Position numbers and translations under genes: made by a program. Below, in pieces: positions 59,911 through 64,000 of a DNA stretch of 64,000 nucleotides (the stretch's first letter is position 1; the number at the start of each line of letters is the position of its first letter). The stretch comes from Halarcobacter mediterraneus (GTDB lineage Bacteria > Campylobacterota > Campylobacteria > Campylobacterales > Arcobacteraceae). The notes beneath the pieces are model-generated. The model saw only the letters and a program-made list of their open reading frames with translations. It made no database searches and was not told where the DNA came from. The stretch spans positions 124,001 to 188,000 of the forward strand of contig NZ_NXIE01000004.1 of assembly GCF_004116625.1 (NCBI RefSeq). Reading direction: 5' to 3'.

Positions 59911-60735
59911 ATGTTAGAAGGACAGATGATAGCTTTAAGTGTTAGGGATTTTTTTACAAAGTCAATGCTTAAAATTGCTTTCTTACCACTTATTATTACA
60001 ATGATTATAATGCTTATACTTTTTTATGGTGCAGCTGATTATGGTTTTGACTCTTTACAAGTTTATATTGAAAACTCTCAAAATGCTCAAAATCAAGAGG
60101 TTTTTGTTGATCCAAATGCACCTTTTTATTATATCTGGGCTACTACAGTAATTGCTTTTTTATTCCAATATTCTGTAACAGCTTGGTTAGTAGGCTTTTT
60201 ATTTTATACAATTGGAACTTTATTTGTAATGATGTTTTCAGTTTTTCTTACAATTATTATTATAGGTTTTTTGACACCTTTTATTTTAGATATTATTCAA
60301 AAAAGGCATTATCCTGAAATAAAAACAAATGGTTTTGGAAATATTTTAAGTCCTCTATGGGTTTTATTTAGAAGTGGTCTTATTATGGTTTTAATGTTTT
60401 TAGTTTTTATTCCTCTTTATTTTATTCCTTTAGTTAATATTATTGCTTTTAATATCCCTTTTTACTATTTTTTTCATAAACTTTTAAATTATGATATTGC
60501 TTCAACGATTTTAACAAAAAATGAATATTCTGCAATACATACAAAGAAAGCTAGTAGTTTTAGAGTAAGAAGTCTATTTTTATATCTTTTATCTATGATT
60601 CCTTTTATAACTTTATTTACTGCTGTTTTTTATATTATATATCTAGGACATGGATATTTTCAAGAATTAAGAAAAATAAGAGAAAATGAAAATAGTATTA
60701 TAAATTCAATGCAGAGAAAGCAGATTGAAGATTAG
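59911..60735 (+). CDS. EI24/CysZ-like membrane protein
   Basis: A 274-residue membrane protein with about six hydrophobic segments. Motif IIGFLTPFILDIIQKRHYPEI and the later FIPLVNIIAFNIPFYYFFHKLLNYD are typical of EI24-domain proteins, to which the sulfate permease CysZ belongs. Substrate is unknown. AAGG lies before ATG 59911; a second ATG at 59926 also has AGAAGGA upstream. It follows the radical SAM gene by 37 bases and shares a terminator with regulator 3. Confidence 0.78.
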   Translation: MLEGQMIALSVRDFFTKSMLKIAFLPLIITMIIMLILFYGAADYGFDSLQVYIENSQNAQNQEVFVDPNAPFYYIWATTVIAFLFQYSVTAWLVGFLFYTIGTLFVMMFSVFLTIIIIGFLTPFILDIIQKRHYPEIKTNGFGNILSPLWVLFRSGLIMVLMFLVFIPLYFIPLVNIIAFNIPFYYFFHKLLNYDIASTILTKNEYSAIHTKKASSFRVRSLFLYLLSMIPFITLFTAVFYIIYLGHGYFQELRKIRENENSIINSMQRKQIED

Positions 60736-60751
60736 TTTATAAAACTAATCT
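60729..60751. terminator. Bidirectional terminator (EI24 / regulator 3)
   Basis: AGATTAGTTT and AAACTAATCT form a perfect 10-bp stem with an ATA loop across the stop codons of two convergent genes. Confidence 0.7.
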
Positions 60752-61417
60752 ATATCCTGTGCCTTGTACATTTTTAAGAGCATCTATTGGAAGTTTTTTT
60801 CTAAAGTTTTTTATAAATAATCTCATAGCATTTGGAGTCATAATATCTTCATTCCAAATTATATTTTCCATCTCTTCATAGCTTATTATTCTATTTTTTT
60901 GTATTAAAAGTTTTAAAAATAGGTTTTCTTTTTTTGTTAATCTAAACTCTTCATCGGGAGATTGAATTAGAGATTTACTTTCATCAAAAAGCCAATTTTC
61001 TTGTAAAATATATATTCTTGTATTATCAAAACTTTTAACAAAAGCTTCTAATGCTTCAGTTAATTTTGCTTCAGTTAAAGGTTTTACAATATATTTTATT
61101 AAATGAAGTTCTGTAGCTTCAAGCATATATTCTAAGTCTGTATGTGCAGAAGTTATAATAACTCTTACTTTACTATCATTTTTTCTAATTTTCTTTATAA
61201 GGTCTATTCCTGACTCATTTGGCATTTTTATATCAGTTATAATTAAATCTGGACGATTCTTTTCATAAAGACTAAATCCTTCTTTTGCATTTTTTGCAAT
61301 ATATGTTTCTTTGAATAAGTCTTTTAAAATCTCTGTTATATTAGTTCTTATGCCTTCTTCATCTTCAATATATAAAATAGTAAAATTTTTTAAATTTGAA
61401 ATTAATGATTTATCCAT
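60737..61417 (-). CDS. PhoB/OmpR-type response regulator 3
   Basis: A 226-residue receiver plus winged-helix regulator, the same size class as regulators 1 and 2. It has YIEDEE, phospho-acceptor D62 in ITDIKMP, and the conserved K in VKPL. The recognition helix NAMRLFIKNFRKKL differs from the other two at several central positions, and its promoter region lacks the ACnCACT repeats. It is divergent from kinase 3, its probable partner, across 61 bases. Confidence 0.9.
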   Translation of the reverse strand: MDKSLISNLKNFTILYIEDEEGIRTNITEILKDLFKETYIAKNAKEGFSLYEKNRPDLIITDIKMPNESGIDLIKKIRKNDSKVRVIITSAHTDLEYMLEATELHLIKYIVKPLTEAKLTEALEAFVKSFDNTRIYILQENWLFDESKSLIQSPDEEFRLTKKENLFLKLLIQKNRIISYEEMENIIWNEDIMTPNAMRLFIKNFRKKLPIDALKNVQGTGYRLVL

Positions 61418-61478
61418 ATGAAAAATCCTATTATAAAAAGTATGTTATCATATCAAAAATATCATTAGGGTTTAGAAC

Positions 61479-63032
61479 TTGAAACTAATTACAGAGCAAA
61501 ATATCTCAAAAATCACTATTTATGTCTTTATCATAATTATGTCAACTATGATTCTTATGATTTCATATTTTTATGTAAAAAAAACTTATGAAGACTTTGA
61601 TAAACAAATGGATAGATATGTTCAAGAGTATTATAAAACACAAAAAATGTCTTTAAAAAAAGAGATTGATACAATAATTGATATTATCAAATATAATGCT
61701 ACAAAAAATGATGAAAGTGAAGAAGAATTAAAAAAAGATACAGTTCGACTTTTAAATAATATATCCTTTGATTCTAATAAAAGTAATTATATCTTTGTAT
61801 ATGATATTTTAGATATAAATGGTGGTGATAATTTTGCAGTAATGTTAGTAAATCCTAATAGACCAGACTTAAGAGGAAATCTTTTATCAACAAATTATAA
61901 AGATGCTAATGGAAAAAAATTCCGTGAAGAGTTTATGAAAAATATTAGAAAAAAAGGAGATTCTTACAGTCAATATGCTTATAAAAAAGTTGGAACAAAT
62001 GAAGTTAATCAGAAATTATCATATTTTAAATATTATCCAAGATGGAAATGGGTCATTGCTGTAGGTGTTTATACCGATGATATAGAAAATGAAATTGCTA
62101 AAAATAAAGAAGAACTTCAAAAAACTATTAAAAATCAAGTAGTTCAAAATATTTTACTTTTTTTAATGTTTTTATCAATAGCAATTGTAATATCAATTTT
62201 AGTTTCTCAAAAAATTGACGATGTTTTAAAGTCTTATCAAAAAAGAGTAAAGGCAAAAACTGATGAATTGAATGAATTAAATGAAACTTTAGAAAGAAGA
62301 GTTCAAAATGAGATTGAGAAAAATAGAGAACAAGAACAACTTTTAGTTCAAAAATCAAAATTTATTGCTCTTGGGGAAATGATTTCGAATATTGCTCACC
62401 AATGGAGACAACCCCTTTCAGAACTTTCATCTATTCTTATGAATATAAAATTTAAATATTATACTCAAAAATTAGATGATGAATTAATGGATAAAAAAAC
62501 AAAAGAAGCAGAAGTTGTATTAGAATATATGTCTCATACAATTGATGATTTTAGAAATTTCTTTTTACCTAAAAAAGAAAAAGAAAAGTTTTCTTTAAGA
62601 GAAGCAGTTGATTCAACTATTACAATAGTTTCAAGTGCCTTGGCAAATAATAATATTAAAATAGAAATAGATATAGCAAAAAATATAACTTTGAATACAT
62701 ATGCAAATGAGTTCCAACAGGTTTTACTAAATATTATTACAAATGCAAAAGATGTTTTAATTCAAAAAAAAGTTGAAAATCCTTGGATAAAAATTTATAC
62801 GAGAAAAATAAATGATATTACAATTTTATATATTGAAGATAATGGTGGAGGAATTAAAGTTGAGCCAAAAAGTAAAATATTTGAACCATATTTCACCACA
62901 AAAAAAGATAGTGATGGTACAGGAATAGGGCTTTATATGTCAAAAACTATTGTTGAAAAAAATATAAATGGTAAACTATTAGTAAAAGATGGTTCTTTGG
63001 GTGCAAGATTTGAAATTATTTTACCAAATTAA
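61479..63032 (+). CDS. Cache-domain sensor histidine kinase 3
   Basis: A 517-residue membrane kinase. Membrane helix 1 spans about 11-33; the periplasmic Cache domain (about 40-205) has SNYIFVYDILD and RWKWVIAVGVYTDD; helix 2 spans about 222-243. Phospho-acceptor H307 lies in AHQWRQPL, followed by NIITNAKDVL, DNGGG and GTGIGLYM. The start is TTG behind AGGG, the same start codon as kinases 1 and 2. Its HATPase part closely resembles that of the soluble kinase upstream. Ligand is unknown. Confidence 0.9.
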   Translation: MKLITEQNISKITIYVFIIIMSTMILMISYFYVKKTYEDFDKQMDRYVQEYYKTQKMSLKKEIDTIIDIIKYNATKNDESEEELKKDTVRLLNNISFDSNKSNYIFVYDILDINGGDNFAVMLVNPNRPDLRGNLLSTNYKDANGKKFREEFMKNIRKKGDSYSQYAYKKVGTNEVNQKLSYFKYYPRWKWVIAVGVYTDDIENEIAKNKEELQKTIKNQVVQNILLFLMFLSIAIVISILVSQKIDDVLKSYQKRVKAKTDELNELNETLERRVQNEIEKNREQEQLLVQKSKFIALGEMISNIAHQWRQPLSELSSILMNIKFKYYTQKLDDELMDKKTKEAEVVLEYMSHTIDDFRNFFLPKKEKEKFSLREAVDSTITIVSSALANNNIKIEIDIAKNITLNTYANEFQQVLLNIITNAKDVLIQKKVENPWIKIYTRKINDITILYIEDNGGGIKVEPKSKIFEPYFTTKKDSDGTGIGLYMSKTIVEKNINGKLLVKDGSLGARFEIILPN

Positions 63033-63044
63033 AAAGAAGAAATC

Positions 63045-63158
63045 ATGAGTTATTTTAAAAAGTTTAATAAATGGTTTGATGAAAATTCAAATAAAATATT
63101 ATGGATTGTTTTAGCTTTACAAGCTTTAATTGTAGCAATAGTAAGTTATCCAAAGTAA
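63045..63158 (+). CDS. Small single-helix membrane protein (37 residues)
   Basis: An ATG-initiated frame of 37 codons begins 12 bases after kinase 3. It has a charged N-terminus (MSYFKKFNKWFDENSNK), then one hydrophobic helix (about 18-34, ILWIVLALQALIVAIV) and a short SYPK end. The upstream AGAAGA is a weak ribosome binding site. Codon use resembles neighbouring genes. It could be a small regulator of the adjacent kinase, but it is known only from this reading. Confidence 0.5.
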   Translation: MSYFKKFNKWFDENSNKILWIVLALQALIVAIVSYPK

Positions 63159-63160
63159 AG

Positions 63161-63949
63161 CTATTCGAATGTATCTTTTAACTCTTCTCTAATTTTTAAG
63201 AATTCATCTAAATGTTCAAAGAAAATATCTACTAATTTAGGGTCAAAATGCTTTCCTTTTTCTTCTTTAAAAAGTTTAAATATTCTTTCATCTTCCCAAG
63301 CTTTTTTATAACATCTATCGCTTCCTAAGGCATCAAAAACATCAGCAAGAGCTGTGATTCTTCCATAAATATGAATTTCCTCTGCTTTTAGTTTTCTTGG
63401 ATAACCTGTTCCATCCCACTTTTCATGATGTTCATATGCCACAATGGAAGCACACTTTAAAAGTGATCTATTTGAATGTTTAAGCATATCATAACCCAAT
63501 TGAGCATGGGTATCCATTATTTTTCTTTCTTCCTCATTAAATTTTCCTGGTTTATTTAAAACTGAGTCAGGAATAGCTACTTTTCCAATATCATGCATAG
63601 GACTTGCTTGTTTTAACATTTCAGCTTCTTTTTCAGGTAAACCATAATATAAAGCTAAAATTTTTGAATACTCTGCAACTCTTTTTACATGGTTACCTGT
63701 TTCTTTACTTCTACTTTCTCCTATTGCTCCCATAGTAAAAACAACTTCTTTTTGTGTTTCTTCTATCTCTTTACTTAATTCTTCAACCTCTTTAAGCTTT
63801 TTTTGTAGTTCGTCGTATTCATGTCTTTGTCTTTTATCACTTCTAAGCATAATTTTATCATGACGCTTAATATCTTTTATTAGTTTATTTGTTGTAGTAG
63901 TAAAGTTTTTTTGTAGTTCTTCTAATTCTGAAATTAGTTTATTTTCCAT
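63161..63949 (-). CDS. HD-GYP domain protein (c-di-GMP phosphodiesterase)
   Basis: A 262-residue cytosolic protein. The N-terminal coiled coil (about 1-75) leads into an HD-GYP domain: metal ligand pair HD (119-120) in MHDIGK, HH (174-175) in EHHEKWDGTGYP with the GTGYP loop (180-184), and ALADVFDAL. It should degrade c-di-GMP to pGpG or GMP. No receiver domain is present. Its ATG overlaps the stop of the gene upstream by one base (TAATG), so it is the second or later gene of an operon that enters from beyond the window. Confidence 0.88.
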   Translation of the reverse strand: MENKLISELEELQKNFTTTTNKLIKDIKRHDKIMLRSDKRQRHEYDELQKKLKEVEELSKEIEETQKEVVFTMGAIGESRSKETGNHVKRVAEYSKILALYYGLPEKEAEMLKQASPMHDIGKVAIPDSVLNKPGKFNEEERKIMDTHAQLGYDMLKHSNRSLLKCASIVAYEHHEKWDGTGYPRKLKAEEIHIYGRITALADVFDALGSDRCYKKAWEDERIFKLFKEEKGKHFDPKLVDIFFEHLDEFLKIREELKDTFE

Positions 63950-64000
63950 TATTTTTCAACTAGATTAAACTCCAGTCCCTCAAAGTCTTCTTTAAAATCT
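63949..64000 (-). CDS. 3' end of an unidentified gene (partial)
   Basis: The last 16 codons of a minus-strand frame end DFEGLEFNLVEK with a TAA overlapping the HD-GYP ATG. Everything else lies beyond the window. Translational coupling suggests a sensor or receiver partner of the HD-GYP protein, but no domain can be named. Confidence 0.5.
   Translation of the reverse strand, partial: DFKEDFEGLEFNLVEK

Noticed and set aside
61418-61478. Repeated TATCA elements between regulator 3 and kinase 3
   Set aside because: Three irregularly spaced TATCA copies do not keep 11-bp phasing or the ACnCACT sequence, so they were not called a regulator binding site.

Overview
The window is a low-GC stretch of a Campylobacterota chromosome, most likely from Arcobacteraceae (Arcobacter sensu lato). 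Lineage markers are a CiaB-family protein, a PgbA N-terminal domain protein, small families typical of the group (DUF6172, DUF6394, DUF5644) and the gene order kdsA-ribH-nusB-pyrF also found in Campylobacter. Two TRAP transporters, a BCCT transporter and many sensor proteins fit a free-living, possibly marine, member. No rRNA, CRISPR array, IS element or prophage was seen, and no gene-free stretch exceeds 300 bases.

Layout. 1-7.5 kb: the tail of a FISUMP-domain gene, ciaB, a RES-domain/HEPN-like toxin-like pair, htpG behind a CIRCE operator, and a second HEPN-like gene. 7.5-14.3 kb: DUF6172, a TSUP exporter with its LysR regulator, a GNAT acetyltransferase, a helical-repeat protein, a lipoprotein, DUF4197, HPP and LOG-family genes. 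14.4-28.3 kb: the most coherent block, with two Cache-domain histidine kinase/response regulator pairs, two complete TRAP transporters, a DUF1445 hydro-lyase and pxpABC (5-oxoprolinase). 28.3-33.4 kb: an EAL protein with a GGDEF-like partner, a DedA protein and a NIT-domain chemoreceptor. 33.6-41 kb: dbpA and a seven-gene minus-strand cluster (tlyA, ribF, cmoA, bcp, pgbA-like, glcD, yihY). 41-55 kb: yigZ, a secretin, BCCT, a degenerate HNH protein, DUF5644, murA, an EamA transporter, a GltB2-like FMN protein, a K+ channel, and kdsA-ribH-nusB-pyrF. 55-64 kb: four tRNA genes, znuA, a soluble PAS kinase operon with a radical SAM protein, a third two-component system and an HD-GYP protein.

The main finding is in the 14-28 kb block. 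Five promoters (kinase 1, TRAP 1, TRAP 2, kinase 2, pxpA) share one architecture: two 7-bp direct repeats of roughly ACnCACT, a 4-bp spacer between them, and exactly 9 bp to a TAnnAT -10 hexamer. This is the layout of a Pho box. The two PhoB/OmpR-type regulators encoded in the block have nearly identical recognition helices. The block therefore looks like one regulon for sensing, importing and hydrolysing 5-oxoproline or a related compound.

Two genes, dbpA and the radical SAM gene, appear to start at non-canonical ATT and ATA codons behind good Shine-Dalgarno sequences. Four genes (6359, cmoA, tlyA, yigZ) have a -10 hexamer only 6-7 bases from the ATG and may be leaderless. All functions are read from sequence motifs without database searches.
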